Of a stretch of 64,000 nucleotides of DNA, positions 32,858-45,028 are shown one piece after another. The DNA comes from Ophiobolus disseminans (taxonomy: Eukaryota; Ascomycota; Dothideomycetes; Pleosporales; Phaeosphaeriaceae). The stretch's first letter is position 1. Each line of letters begins with the position of its first letter. Both the position numbers and the translations under genes were made by a program. The stretch is taken from positions 945,780 to 1,009,779 of the forward strand of contig MU006235.1 in assembly GCA_010093685.1 (NCBI GenBank). The letters are read 5' to 3'. The notes beneath the pieces are model-generated. The model saw only the letters and a list, made by a program, of their open reading frames with translations, did no database searches and was not told the DNA's origin.

Positions 32858-33743
32858 ATGAGTGACTACACCAAGATCTGCGAAGTTGACGAGAGCCTCA
32901 GCCAGCGTATGCCTCTACGCCCCAGAGAGCAATTTTCGCGAAAGTCAGCGCCTTCTTGCCGAGGGCAAAGGGGAGACTGCCGCCGTATCTGCCAAAATGT
33001 CGCAACTTGTGGCAGTCAAGGAGTACACGGAAGGCAACAAAGAAGCAAGGGAACGCGACATCCTCCTCGCTATCAAAACGGGCACAACCTCAGTCAATGG
33101 CGGACTCAACATCGCACAAATCCTAAACTACGATCGCACCCACGAGTTCCCGAAGTGGCTCATACTTTCAACACTGCCAGCTTTCTGCACGCTCCAAGCA
33201 TTCTGCGACAAAGTGAAAGAATTGAAAACACAGTTGCCGTACCAGCTCGTTTGGTTCTTTTTCCTGGAAATAAGTAGGGCCTTTCAATTTCTGCATGACG
33301 AGTGCGATCCACCAATCGCACACCTGGATTTGCACGACCTTAATGTCCTTGTCGGCTTCGACAACTCGGAGTACAGCGGACTCCCGACTATTCGTATAAT
33401 CGACTTTGACGCGGCAAAACTATGCTCTATCCACGATGTCACGAGGATGATCGAGCGCGACACCGCTGAGTTCAAACTCCTTGTTTCGGATATAGCGAGT
33501 CTGGCGATGGATGAGGCGGGCAGCACTGGCTGCGATGTCCTCGACAACTTCCAGAGAGAGTGCAATCAGAGGCAACACGATACTTTGAACAGCGTTTTGT
33601 GGGACGTTGGAGGGACGCCTGCGGAGTGTGTGGAGCGACTTTCGGATGCGGAAGTGCAAGATATAAATATTTTGGTGAGGAGCGTGGTGAAGCCAAACCT
33701 CCAGCACATTCGCGACGCTGTTCGAACGAAGTTTAAAGAGTAG
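32858..33743 (+). pseudogene. Kinase-like protein, tandem copy 2, frameshifted near 5' end
   Basis: Begins MSDYTKICEVDESLSQR (ATG 32858-32860), clearly matching DYTVICEFDSG of copy 1. The remaining homology (CLYAPESNFRESQRLLAEG, LVAVKEYTEG, LILSTLPAFCTLQAF, HLDLHDLNVLVGF, IIDFDAAKL) continues in another frame, shifting at about 32905. The continuing frame has no ATG of its own upstream, and candidate introns (GTATGC donor) do not restore phase. The remaining sequence to TAG 33741-33743 is clean. Catalytic-loop-like HLDLHDLN and DFD in the DFG position parallel copy 1. One indel is the simplest reading. Confidence 0.65.
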
Positions 33744-34211
33744 GAATAGCGTTATGCAATACATGGAAGGAAATATTGAGGGAGAATTAGATGGGATTCA
33801 AGGTGACTTATGTATGCTCTACTCACGTGACCCTCAATTGCTTGCTTACTCAGCTCTCTTGTGTATATAATCGCTCTCTGTAGCTCCCTCAATACAACAA
33901 CCTTCTCCTTCGTCTCTGCTCCATTCCCACAACTTATTGGGGTAAAAAGCAGGACTTTGAATGACGTGCATTGATCCGCATTTGTCTATGCTTCCGTGTT
34001 GTATGATATAGCATGACACTGTCGTTGCTCGAAAGTTTTCAGCGTGTGCAGAGTTGTTAATGTCTTTTACGATGGTGCGACAGATTCGCGTTTTAGTGTG
34101 TTCGCTAGCGTCGATCGCCCATGTATCACGAGATAAGCCCTTCCCATGCTTATGGTACCAGGTATCAGTGGCAATCTGACGAATGCGAATCTGATTATGA
34201 AGAAGACGATG
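33744..34211. other. Intergenic region containing promoter-like repeat copy B
   Basis: No supported gene. A 50-codon plus-strand acidic frame at 34122 is probably chance. The region holds repeat copy B and the breakpoint where 2OG-oxygenase homology ends at about 34212. Confidence 0.45.
33840..33908 (+). repeat. Promoter-like repeat, copy B
   Basis: GTGTATATAATCGCTCT, GTAGCTC and AATACAACAACCTTCTCC in the same order and spacing as at 1916-1985. A short ATG frame at 33961 (14 codons) follows but is unlike the sequence after copy A, so only the promoter-like block is shared. Confidence 0.6.
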
Positions 34212-34904
34212 ATCTCGTGCTGTACATCAGCGTACCATGCCAATGCAGCCAAACCGTAGGCTGAGCTCGGAGCGGTGGCCAACACTTGGGTAGTTTTGCC
34301 GTGTATCAGGTGCACCTCACCACCAGTGTGCTGGAGAGATATACCACTAAAGTTCCGAACATTCCAGGTATCTTTTCCATGTCGCGGTGCACTTTGAAGA
34401 AAGCACCTGGCCCATAGAGCAGTGATTTATATGGCTGCACGTTTGAAAGGAGTTCCACGCCGAGACCTTTCAATGCTTGCTTCGCCAGGGTGTCCAGATA
34501 GCCGTTCCATGCGGGATTGCGACAATGAAACTCAGCTGCGTCTAATTCCCATGTCTTTCGCACACTCTCATCGATGACAGTTTCAACCCCTTTGCCAAAT
34601 GGTGATCTCTTGGCAATTGATGCAATAGCTTGAGCATCCCGCAGGGACAACGGAAGCCCCACCGTGCCAATGACGTTGACATCCAGACCTGGATTGATTA
34701 CTCATTGGTGTTGCAGAAGGTAGAGAAGCTGCCGTCATGGTGCGAACTGTCTAGATATTCACGTAAACGTTTCCTAAACCCGTCCGGTGATGGCACCGAA
34801 ACATTTGAATGTCGTTCGTCCTGTGGTACCTCACTTTCCGCATCATCTTCATCGTCGCTTATAATGATAGGTGGTAGATCTGTGAAAGAACGATAACCGG
34901 CCAT
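34212..34904 (-). pseudogene. 2OG-Fe(II) oxygenase (prolyl-hydroxylase-like) pseudogene, 3' truncated
   Basis: ATG 34902-34904 begins an acidic linker (PPIIISDDEDDAESEV) and FRKRLREYL...DGSFSTF, the usual entry to a fungal 2OG-oxygenase family. Next come GLDVNVIGTVGLPLSLRDAQ, SLLYGPGAFFKVHRDMEK (Fe-binding HxD), GMFGTLVVYL, then TGGEVHLIHGKT and AALAWYADVQHEI (second His region). These blocks lie in three frames. One shift is at about 34697 (CNTNE/VINPGLD) and another at about 34325 (YLSS/HTGGEV), neither bridgeable by an intron. After HEI at about 34212 the expected C-terminal RLCLVYNL-type strand is absent, so the copy is also truncated. Confidence 0.65.
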
Positions 34905-35312
34905 TACTTTGCGATTTACACGCGCCTTCATGTGGTGGTTCGAAGCACAGGTATCTTGGTCGAAGTTCGTCCACGTGCGGTCTCCTGCCAAGCCTCTAGA
35001 ACGCGAAACTGCCACGCTAACATAGATAGCTCTAGCAACACGCGAGTGCAAAGCATATTATAGCAAACTCAGTCAGATGATTGAGAAGTTGCGAACGAGA
35101 GCCAATTGATACGTATTGATATCGCATCAAGTAATCTTCTGTAATCAGCACACAAGTCCTACCACGCTATGAAAGTACAGAACGATGCTCCAGCGACAGA
35201 CAACTATCTACACTGAAGGAAGAAACAATATCAACAACAAGTCCTTCCAAGGACAACGCCGGGAAATGCCGCATGGAAACAAACCAAAGGAATCACACAG
35301 TATAGGTAGCTA
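34905..35312. other. Intergenic region
   Basis: About 400 bp upstream of the oxygenase pseudogene and downstream of the lipid-transfer gene. Nothing recognised. Confidence 0.5.
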
Positions 35313-38300
35313 TTAGCTCCCCCGTCCAAGTAACTTCTTCCCCAACGCCTTAGCCTTCTTCTTCGGCCCATCAGGCTCCACCTCCTCTCCATTGCCCGTC
35401 ACACTCCCGCGCTCACTCATCCCCGCACCACTCGCCGCCCGCCCGCGACTATGCCCACTAAAAGGCCCGACCTGCGTGAAGTGCTTACTCAAGCTATGAA
35501 TGAGATTCGCATGTTGAGGCTCCGTGTTGTCGACTCTAGACAATTCGTCGGCAAACGTGCGTCCGTTTTCCATTTCATCGATACCCAACGCGTTGTGGTT
35601 GTAGCCCATGATGCTGCCGTGCGTAGAAGTGGCACGGGCGGATGCGGGACGATGTTGAGATATGAAGGACGATTCTTCGGAGACGGTGCTGATGGTGCTG
35701 CCTTGACGACCGGTAGAAGTGAAGCTGCGGCGCGGTGTTTCGGTGTCTGACTGAGCGGAACCGTTGGGCGAGTGATCGCGTATGCTGTTTGAGTCTGTGC
35801 CTGAGAGGTCGGGAGAGGCGTTGAGGCGTGCGCTGCTGTTTGCGATCATGCGGAGTCTGGATTGTTCTTTTCGACCTGGGCGGCCGGCGCGCGAAAATTT
35901 GTTGCCGACTATGGCACCGGCGTGTGAGATGAGTGCGCGAATGACGTCTTTTTTTAGTTGGAGTGCGAGATCGAGGTTGGACCAAGTCTTGTTGCGGTAC
36001 TCAAGTGTGGGCATTTTGAACACGAGGTCATGCACGTCTTCAAAGTTACGTTGGCCTTTACCTTTGTAGCTGAGACAGAGTACCATGGATGGAATTTTGA
36101 CGTAGGCAAGGGTCATGTAGTTGGACGCGCGATCCATCATCTGTGTGAGGTCGTCAGACCTTTCCTTCTTGCTCACTTTGCGGTCGCCGGTACCGGGGCG
36201 ATTGGAGCCAGTGCGGTAGAGAGCAAAGCGTTTTGCAGTGCGGTCGGACTCGGCAGTAGTCACGGAGCCTGAGGCATTGGAGCTGGAACGGACCGAGACA
36301 GGTCGTGATGGTGTGTTCGAGCTTACGCCTGACGATGCCATCATGGCAGAGCTTGGATGTAAGGTTCTGCGCAGCTCAGTGCCGCTGCGAGATGGGTTGT
36401 CTCGGAAGAATCGGAAGTGGTGAGCGCTTGGACGCTTGTCAGAAGTAGCCTTCTTCTTAAGATCGGACTTCTGCGAAGGGTCCGGAAGCTGTAGAGTGGG
36501 CGTGAGACGCATCTTGAGTGCGTCCACCGCAGCTTCTTCTTGTAAAATCGATTGATTCACACTGCCAATGGAGCTTGTAAGAATGCTAGACCCATCCTCG
36601 TCTTCTTCGTCCTGGGTTGGCAGGGTGTGCTTGATCAAAAAAGGGGAGAAATTGCCATTCTCAGTACCCTTATTCTTCATGGCTGGGAAGATGTATTCGA
36701 ACAGCTTTTTGCCAATCTCCCACTCCAATTGTACCTTCAGCGGATACAAATTCACTTCAAAGTGTTCCATCACCGGGATACCTGCGATGGCTTCAAGCAT
36801 GACGAATTGCACCTTTAGGCACTTGGAGTTCGCAGGTAGAGGCTGGTTGTTCTCCAAGTACGGCTGTATCATCTCGGGATAGAGCGCATTAGATAGCAGG
36901 TTCAGACCCCGGACTTGCTCAATTTCCAGCGAATTGAAGTTTGAGCCATCGTTGTTGTCGGTGCGATCGAAAAGTACCCCCTTCAGCTGAAACTCAGCTA
37001 AAGACTCTTGACCCTCGCGCAGCAAGTGCCAGACAATCTCGGATGCGGTAATGTACCACCGTACTAAGCCGGTCGACTGTTGAGCTTGTGCGCGATCGTC
37101 CTGTTTTCGTTGTGCAGTGGTGATGGCTTTCATTACGAAGAACAGCTCGTCCTCGTACACAGCTAGATCTTTCTCGACTTCTACGCGGTCTTCCCATCCC
37201 TGCTTATCAAGATACTTCTCATTGATCTGGAAGACAGTCTTGATCTCTTCCAATTGGCGAATACGTTCTTGTAAACCCATAACTAGGGCAGGAGCGCCAG
37301 CAAGGTCACTGAAGTCGGATGCGAGCATGATCTTTTCAAGGCGCTCGTTGCGCGTCTTCTCCAAAGGCTCACGGTACAGTAACAAATCCAGGACGATGAC
37401 GTACATGGCATAGTACTGCCTTGAGTCGCAGAGAGCTCGCACGTGAGGAAAATCCACCCACAAGTGATCAATACGGCTCTCCATGTTCAGTGCAGTGGAG
37501 GCAGCATCAGCCTTTGAGACATCGTCGTTGTACTTTAGTCGGAGTGTGTTGTGTTTGTCGTATCGCATACTGGCTGACGTCCGCTGTACGACTCGCTGAA
37601 AGCCATATGGATGACTGTTGAACTCGAACATGACTTCGAATGGTACCCAAGGTGGCCAAGCTGAGCCAGCTGGTGCTCCGTAAGTGCTTCCAGAGTACAT
37701 GTGGATGTCGTCCATACTACTGAAGATCTTTGAGTTCGTAACAAAGATCTGCAAGCTGTCCATGGCAGCCGTGAAGCGTCTCTGTACCAAACCGGAGACC
37801 TCGTCCATGACTCGTTCTTTGTCCATGATTTGGAGCACTTTGAGCTGCATACCTTTCGCAGTGACCAAGATCGCTGCCTTTGTGTTTCTCTCGCTTTGCA
37901 GCTGGATTTGGGGCGCAATCAGACGAACAATATAAGCATTTTGAGCAATGTAATCTTCTGCCACGTCTTCATCAGCCTTGGACTGATGCGCTTTTTCCGA
38001 GTTGCTGCTGGCGGTTCGTTCCGCGTCGTCCGCTTCGACAAACTTTCGACCATCTTGAAGCAGTTGCTGTACAGTCTCATCAATGCTCAGACTAACGTCG
38101 TCATGGGTGCACATGGGCGTGGCATCATCATCAGGACTCGATGTCGATGGTCCGCGCGACTTGTTCTGGTCCTCGACAACGTCGAGGATGAACTTGACAG
38201 CTCTCCGCGACATGTAGTACACAAACCCACGACGCTGACTGACTTGGTGTATGTATCGGAGTATGATGTTCCGCAACGAGTTACTCCACTTGAAGTGGAT

Positions 38301-41300
38301 GTTGTGGATGATGAAGCGGTTGTTGAAGTCGCTGATAAAGTCCGCGTTGGGAGCCGAGTCCATGCCTTTGGTATCAGTATCTGGTGTATCGGAGCCATCG
38401 CGCGCTTCAAAATACTCATCTTCGCCATCGGTCTCGCCACCGTCTGGGGCTGCACTACGTTCGTTGGTTTCGACTCGCTCCAGCAAGCTCTCATGCATGG
38501 ACGAAAGGAATTCCAACTTTCTTTGTAGGAACTGGGCGTGGCTTTTGAGAGTATCTAGGCGCTGCTGTCGCTCGTCTGTAGCATCAATCTCGCGCACAAC
38601 CTTGAGTTCTGCGTCTCCAATGGCGCGATGGTTGTGCGCAACTTGCTCCTTGACGCGCTCAATGCGCTGTGCAATCAGCCTACATTGAACCCGTCGTGGG
38701 TCATTGCGTTGCGACATGACACAGTGGTGGGTCAGCTCGTTACCAAATGCACTCCGGCGATTGACGTCACCAGATATGTTGTCGGCATGGTCCGTCTGTC
38801 GGAAGTATGTGAAACGAGGTGCGAAGGCAAGTGGCAGAATCTGTGTCTCAGGGCTGCGGGTGGATGGCAGAATCCAGCCTAGTTCAATGAAGTCATCCAT
38901 ATCCACCCATCCCCAGTCGTTGTCCGGTATAGTAAACGTGGAGAGGTCCGCCGTCAGAGACTCCTGGTTGTAGCTGGCCACATCCTCTTCGGTTGCGTTG
39001 TCCACATCTTCAGAGTTTGTGCCAGCAATACTTGCGGAAACAGCGCGAACATCGGTTTTGATGAGGTCCAGTTGTACCTGGTTGATACGCATACCAGTGG
39101 TGTGATTCTGCTTGCTGTCTTCTTGGCCCTTTGGCGCTTGAACAAGAGTCCGAAAATCTTCGCGCCTTTGATGGAGATCGAACATGAAGCTGTCCACGCG
39201 GGCTTTGAGACCTGTAGCAGAGACAACACCCGCTCCATAGTCCTCCGCATCTTTGTGCTTGTAGATGTGGCTCATGTACAGTGGGGATAGGAGCAGGTTA
39301 TACTTGATCGTCGCAAGATGGCGTCCGAATTTCTTGCTTGACTTCTCAACCCCTGGCCAAAGCTTGCCTTGTCGTATTGGAAGTGACATAGCTCCGGAGA
39401 ACATGGCCCACCAACTGTAAAAATGGGTGAAGAACCGAGGTGTAAGATGAACGCTGTTGTATGTCTTTGAAGGTTCCAAATTAGCGACAGACCACTCCCG
39501 ATCGTAGGGCGCAGCAATGGCAATCGACATATGAATGTGGTGGCTACGGAAGCCTCGGAATGCGTCGTAGGCCTGATTGAGTTAGCACACTATTCAATGT
39601 CTTAATGTTATGGTTACTTACCCTGCCATCTGATGGCTTAGCATATTTCGGGTTCTTGAGTGAGACCTTGTAATGGGGAATGAAATTGAAGGAGCGTCCG
39701 CCACTTTCAAGGTTCCGTTCGAACACCAAACCAGCCACCCAGCGTACATTGCCGTTCAGCTTCATGACCGTCTTCTTGAAAACGGCAAGTTGTTTACGAC
39801 TAGAGACACTGGAAGCCGTCTCAGGACGTTGCGCTGCTTCAGTATCGGCTTCGTGGCGAGCATAATGACTGAGATCTGGAATAGCTAGCACGTAACTTCC
39901 ACTTGTGACCACCATAAAGTTTCTGGGGTCTTCGTCTTCGGCAATGTTCAACTGAACATCATTTTGCCAACACATGACAAAACCGGCACCATGGCCAGTG
40001 ACCATGTATGGATCTCGCGAGCCTAGGGGCTGTTAGCGTCGATTGAGACGAGTGAGCAAGGGGCATTTACCCTTGAGTATGAGATGGACGTCACCATCAC
40101 CTCTCCAAGAGACACTGATGCGGGAATGGAAAGTAAGCCGTATCTTGTCCCAGAAACCTACTCTTTCGGAAGGATCAACTGCAGGCTTGGTGAAGTTCTC
40201 AATGACCTGCATCATGTCCTGGATAGCTGGCTGGTACGAAGTACCCCAAGTGATTCGGGTAGGGTACGCCGAATTGATGTCAATGGCCATATCTGAGTAG
40301 GTCTTGACGGGAGCAACAGTCCGTCGAACATCGACTGCAAAGCCTCCTGTAAGCTCTCCGGATGATGTGCGCTCCTGGGGGACCACGACTACCCTGCTTA
40401 CACGTGAGGACTCAACGTCCCTGAACTCTTCGGCAATGACAAAGTCGGTCTTCATTGACACACTTGGAAGCCTTGACGACTGGATATTGCCTATCGCAGG
40501 GAAGTGCAGCAGGGGTAGAGGATAGTCTCGGAGTTGTATCTTGGCTTCGCCCATGTTGATTTGAACATGCATTGGGATGAGAAGTGCATACTGGGTATCG
40601 AGCGGCATGCCTTTACCAATGCGGTGAAGATACCTTGGATACTCAGATATAGGAAACGATGGCTTGTCGATAGTGATATCTAGGTCACTAACAGCAAGCG
40701 ACATCAGTGCTGGCCGCTGAGGAATGGCAAGTATAGTTTCTTTCTGGTCGACGCCATCTGGTAACTCATCCAAGCCCCAGAACATGGAACGGATATCGGT
40801 CATTGAGCGGTTTTGCGTTGTCAACGCATGATCGATTCGTTTCTTCCAGGTCTGAGCATTCAAGCGATTCAGCCTTTCGCGAGCATCTTCGACAGATGTG
40901 TGACAGGTGGCACTGAGCCCACTGAAACCATCCTTGTTGTATCGCATGGGATGGTCTGATCGGCCTCTGGTCGGTGACCCATGATCGCTGGAATCTGCGC
41001 TCTTGCTCCGGCGATGAAACCTGAGTTCTTTGTCCCGCTTCTTGGATTTCCCCCGTCCACGAGACTCGTGAGCAGATCGTGCTCGGAAGCGGTTGTTGCC
41101 GCGCTGTTCGTCTTCTTGCTGCAGCTTCCTCACCTTCAACGTGAAGGCCTGCTCACGAGCTAGTCGTTGCTTCTGTTCCATAAGTCCGATACGATATATC
41201 GTTCCCAGTTTCCATTCAAACGAGCTATCTTCTAGTTCAAAAAGAACTGCGCGGCTGCGCAGAGATATCTTCGGAACACGCTTGGGGCCTTCGGGTGCTT

Positions 41301-44300
41301 TGTCGAGGATGTAGTGATCAGTCCCTGTCTTGAAATGATAGTTCATCTGCTTGACAGTCTTGATGACATTGGCGAAATTGTCGAAGATCTTGTGCATAAT
41401 CAGCTGATGAGGAACCGCTAGTCGAATAGCATCCGTAGCAATATCAAATGAATTCTCATCAGTGATAGTATGACCATACCTCCGTTTGGACTGCCTGTGG
41501 TCCATGCGAAGAGTTTTAACACTCACTACCCGACTCCAGGTACGTTTCACACTGGGACTTTCGGCGTACAGGCGTACCAAGCGTGAGCGGAGGAAAGGGT
41601 TTGTCCACCGATGACGACCAGTCTCAAGACCGTAGACCTGCAGCATCAAGGGTGGGTCCGCAGGCATGTCAGCCTTGAGTTGCAGAAATTGGACTTTAAC
41701 ATCAAGGGTAGCAATTTCGCGCTTGAGCCCATTTTCTGTATCAAAACTGTCGTGGTCAAGAGAGGGTACTGCGAGGTGGCGAGGTGAAGTCGGTGGCGTT
41801 GACTCCGCGGGTGCTGGTTTCTCGGGAGACCAATCGAACGATTCTCGTAGTACATGTACCGCCATGCACATAGCAAAGTGACGATAAAGAGAGTAGTGTG
41901 CAAACAGACTTTGTGCAAAGGCGTGAACATGCAATATAGGGCCTTGTTTATCAGATAGGGTGCTGATGGCGACTTCCATGCGAGGCAGTGACAAAAAAGG
42001 TTCCTGTTCTGATGCGTCGGAAGCCTCGATGACAAGCCCCTCAATGCCATGGAAGTGCATAGCCAGGCGCCTTCCGTCCGTCGGGTTACTCGGCTGTTTT
42101 CTGGGCGACTTTGGTGATGTGGGAGTCGATGGACGCAGCAGATGCTCGTCACGGTTGATAGTCCTACTGGGCGCACGCCGTCTTAACGGTTTCAGCTCGA
42201 TGTCATCCCCACGACTATGTTTGTACTCAGCCGTCCATGATTCTAGGTGTAAAGCAATACCACGACTTTGCTTCGAAACAGCCGGATCAACACCGGCAGC
42301 CTCAAGATTAAAGTCAGATCCTTGCAAATGGACATAAGCTAGCCAAGGTGGCAACCGGCGAAGAAAGTCGTGGTCCTTTTTCTTTGACACTCCAGGTCTT
42401 CGTCGCACGTCGTTCTGGACTTGCGCCACGATCTGCCGTAGGCCTTCGCTAATTTCCGGACGCACGAGGTAAAACGAGAACGTCTGCGCCGTTCCACGCA
42501 GCTCGACAACAGGCTCGGGGGCTGCACTCATTTGAGCCCTGAGCTCGACGTAGTCTGTGACTAACAAGTTATGTTTTTCGATGGCTGCAGTTTGGTAGTA
42601 CAGCTGCTGTGCGTTTACACGGAACGTTGAGATGAGAGCGTAGTGGAGATCCCCGTCTGCAGAGTGTGAAGACTCCGTGTCTAGGGACACGGATGACGAT
42701 GAAGATATCAACAAGTCAAACTCATCAGTGTGTCTCTTCTCAGGGTCCATGGGTGGCAATGTCACTCGAATGACAGGCTCATGAATGGAGATCTTGATGT
42801 TTGCTTTGGGAAGGAGCCGGCGAAGAAGGTAACGCTTGCTATTGCGCGCCTTTGGAGGTTTGCGACGTGTTTCGTACTCTCTGAACATGGCTATGAGTAA
42901 AGGTACGTGTTTGGGATCGAGGTCTAACGATGGAGAAGTAATGACGAGGTTGGCGAAGAAAATATTAGTGTTGCGCTCCGCGCTTTTCTGATCGTTAGAA
43001 AATTGTAGGGTTTTTGAAGGGAGCGTCGTGTTCAGTGTAGTCGTCGCCATAGGAATGTAGAGAAGGCGCTCAGGGTGACCATGCCCGTTATCGATACCAA
43101 CCGAGATGGATATGGCAGCAAGGAGAGCCTGATGAGCAATGTCGTTCGGAGAAAAGTACATGAGATGGGCCGGACTCTTAGGGTCTAGGCGGAGTAGGTC
43201 CATACCGACCTCCTTCATGGACACGTTGAGATAGACTGGTGGGACCGAGTCATGCCCAGGCCCAGTGTGAATCTGCTTAGTCATTCCAAAGAAGCCGACA
43301 GCAAACTGGAATTCGTGAATGCCGCGCAGTATAGAGCTGGCAAAGTCGCGGGAGTCTGACACGGTGCGGACAATGTTGTTCTCGCGGCTTTTCGGGTGGT
43401 CCAGCTCATCGATGACATCGGCAAGCGATATGCTCGAATGACTACGATGTGCGCCCCTGCGTAGAGTATGTGTCCGACGTAGCTTTGCGCGCTCCATGCA
43501 CAGCTTGACATCATCGTAAGGAATACTCAGGCGGCCGAGCTTGAGGGCTATCGAGGCATCGCGTAAGCCTTCGAGCTCCTGCTTGAGGAAGCCATGGACG
43601 TTGAGCGTGCAGTGATCGAGTATCTCGGTAGACTCTCGCCCTTCGAGGGTGAAGAGGATGCTGCGTGCGGTAAAGAGCCACTCGGCGGGCCGCTGTTCTT
43701 GGTCGGGCTTGGGCTTGTGGTGGTTGAAGAGGCGACTGCGGTCGACGGTCTTGCGCCGGGTGTCGACGGCCAGCGAGAGGCCACCGACTTGCAGAGAGCC
43801 TACATCGGCTATGACGAGTGTCGTCCCATGTGCGATCAGATCGACCTGTCTGATCCAGTTGATCTTACTGTGTATGCGCTTGATCTTTTCCTTCGCATCC
43901 GTCAGCCGTTTCCACGTCTGAGTGCGCTGCAATTCTTCATCTTCCTCCTCTCCGTCCTCCTTTGGCGGCTCTGGTGTGCTCGTTCCGCTCTTGTCGTTGT
44001 GTGCCGACCCATTGGTCCACGCCGCCCATCCCGACTTCTTCCGTGGCTTCTCTCCCAGCGTTCTGAGGTCTACCGTGACCTTGAGCTCTTTCAGCACGAT
44101 GCTGACCCACGTCGGCTGAGCGAAGGTGGGACGGTGGAGGGAGAATCCGAGCCCGCGAATCTCGATGCGCAGGCCATCCTTGGGAGTGAAGGCGATGCGC
44201 CGCAGTCCCGAATATCCGAGCCGCTGGATGGAGACGCCTGTGACGACGCGTATGAAGGCAAATATGACAAAGGAAAGCAGGTACAGCAGGAGCAGGAGCC

Positions 44301-44331
44301 CCGCCAGGAATTGCAGCGTGGGCAGGGCCAT
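35313..44331 (-). CDS. FMP27: Giant bridge-like lipid-transfer protein (FMP27 / BLTP2 / SABRE-Hobbit family)
   Basis: Three exons (40071-44331, 39622-40022, 35313-39572) joined by 51-nt and 49-nt introns with exact phase (LKG|SRDPYM; PSDGR|AYDAFRG) give 2,973 aa. The N terminus is one membrane anchor (LAGLLLLLYLLSFVIFAFI) followed by the RBG/chorein-like start GYSGLRRIAFTPKDGLRIEIRG. The long body is rich in amphipathic beta strands, and the C-terminal third has the conserved FMP27 region (DPYMVTGHGAGFVMCW, LTPRFFTHFYSWWAMFSG, GRMKLFEYIFPA-like) and a basic disordered tail. The family forms hydrophobic-groove tunnels at ER-plasma membrane contacts that move phospholipids. No lesion seen over 9 kb. 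Antisense open frames here are shadows. Confidence 0.93.
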
Positions 44332-45028
44332 GGCAGTTCAACCCACGTCCATGGGCCGCCCGAAATGCTACCGTAATGACTGCAGGTGTGCGCACGCGGC
44401 GTGCTGTGGGGTGACGAGAGGTGGCCTGTTGGACATGCTTCGTAGTTGAGAGCAGGGCTAGTAGCGACGGTGCATGGGCGTGGGCATCGAGGGCGACTTG
44501 ACCGGGCGGTCCAAAAATGCGGCGAGCAGCGGAAGTCCCGGAAGCCGTTACTGGCTAAGGAAGCGGCGACGGAGAGTCGAAAAGTGACGCAGTGAATGAA
44601 GAGCGACCAGTCTGAGCGATCGTGTACGTGCTCGCGTGTCTGGCGGGGTTTCTGGGGCGTTCGCAGTGAGTTCGTGTGCATGCACGTCAGACTCCCAGGT
44701 TTCCGTGCTCGGCACCTGCCACCCGCCGCTACACCCATGATCCCGGTAAACGCCAAGCGCGCTTGCCCAAAGCCGTTGAAGCTTGGCTGCTAGACTTCAC
44801 CGCAACCTCCACAGCACTGCATTCCACAATTGTCACTAACATCACATGAATCATTTGGGTGGATACCACTGCTTTAGCTTCTATTCAAGCTCTAGTGTAC
44901 CCTGTGCCTATCCGTATGTGTAAAGGGAAGTAGCGATCGGCGTTTCCGCCCATCGTCATTGTCACACAGCAGACCAGCCAAGACCATTTCTCACTCTCTC
45001 ATCATCATGTTTCTTCTCTTTGCCAGTC
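44332..45028. other. Intergenic region upstream of the lipid-transfer gene
   Basis: About 700 bp; GC-rich near the ATG, no supported gene. Confidence 0.5.

Noticed and set aside
34122..34271. Acidic 50-codon plus-strand frame
   Set aside because: Short, antisense to the oxygenase remnant, probably chance.
36994..44376. Many plus- and minus-strand open frames inside the lipid-transfer gene (for example 43594-44376, 37830-38528)
   Set aside because: They are shadows of a 9-kb coding region; none shows a domain.
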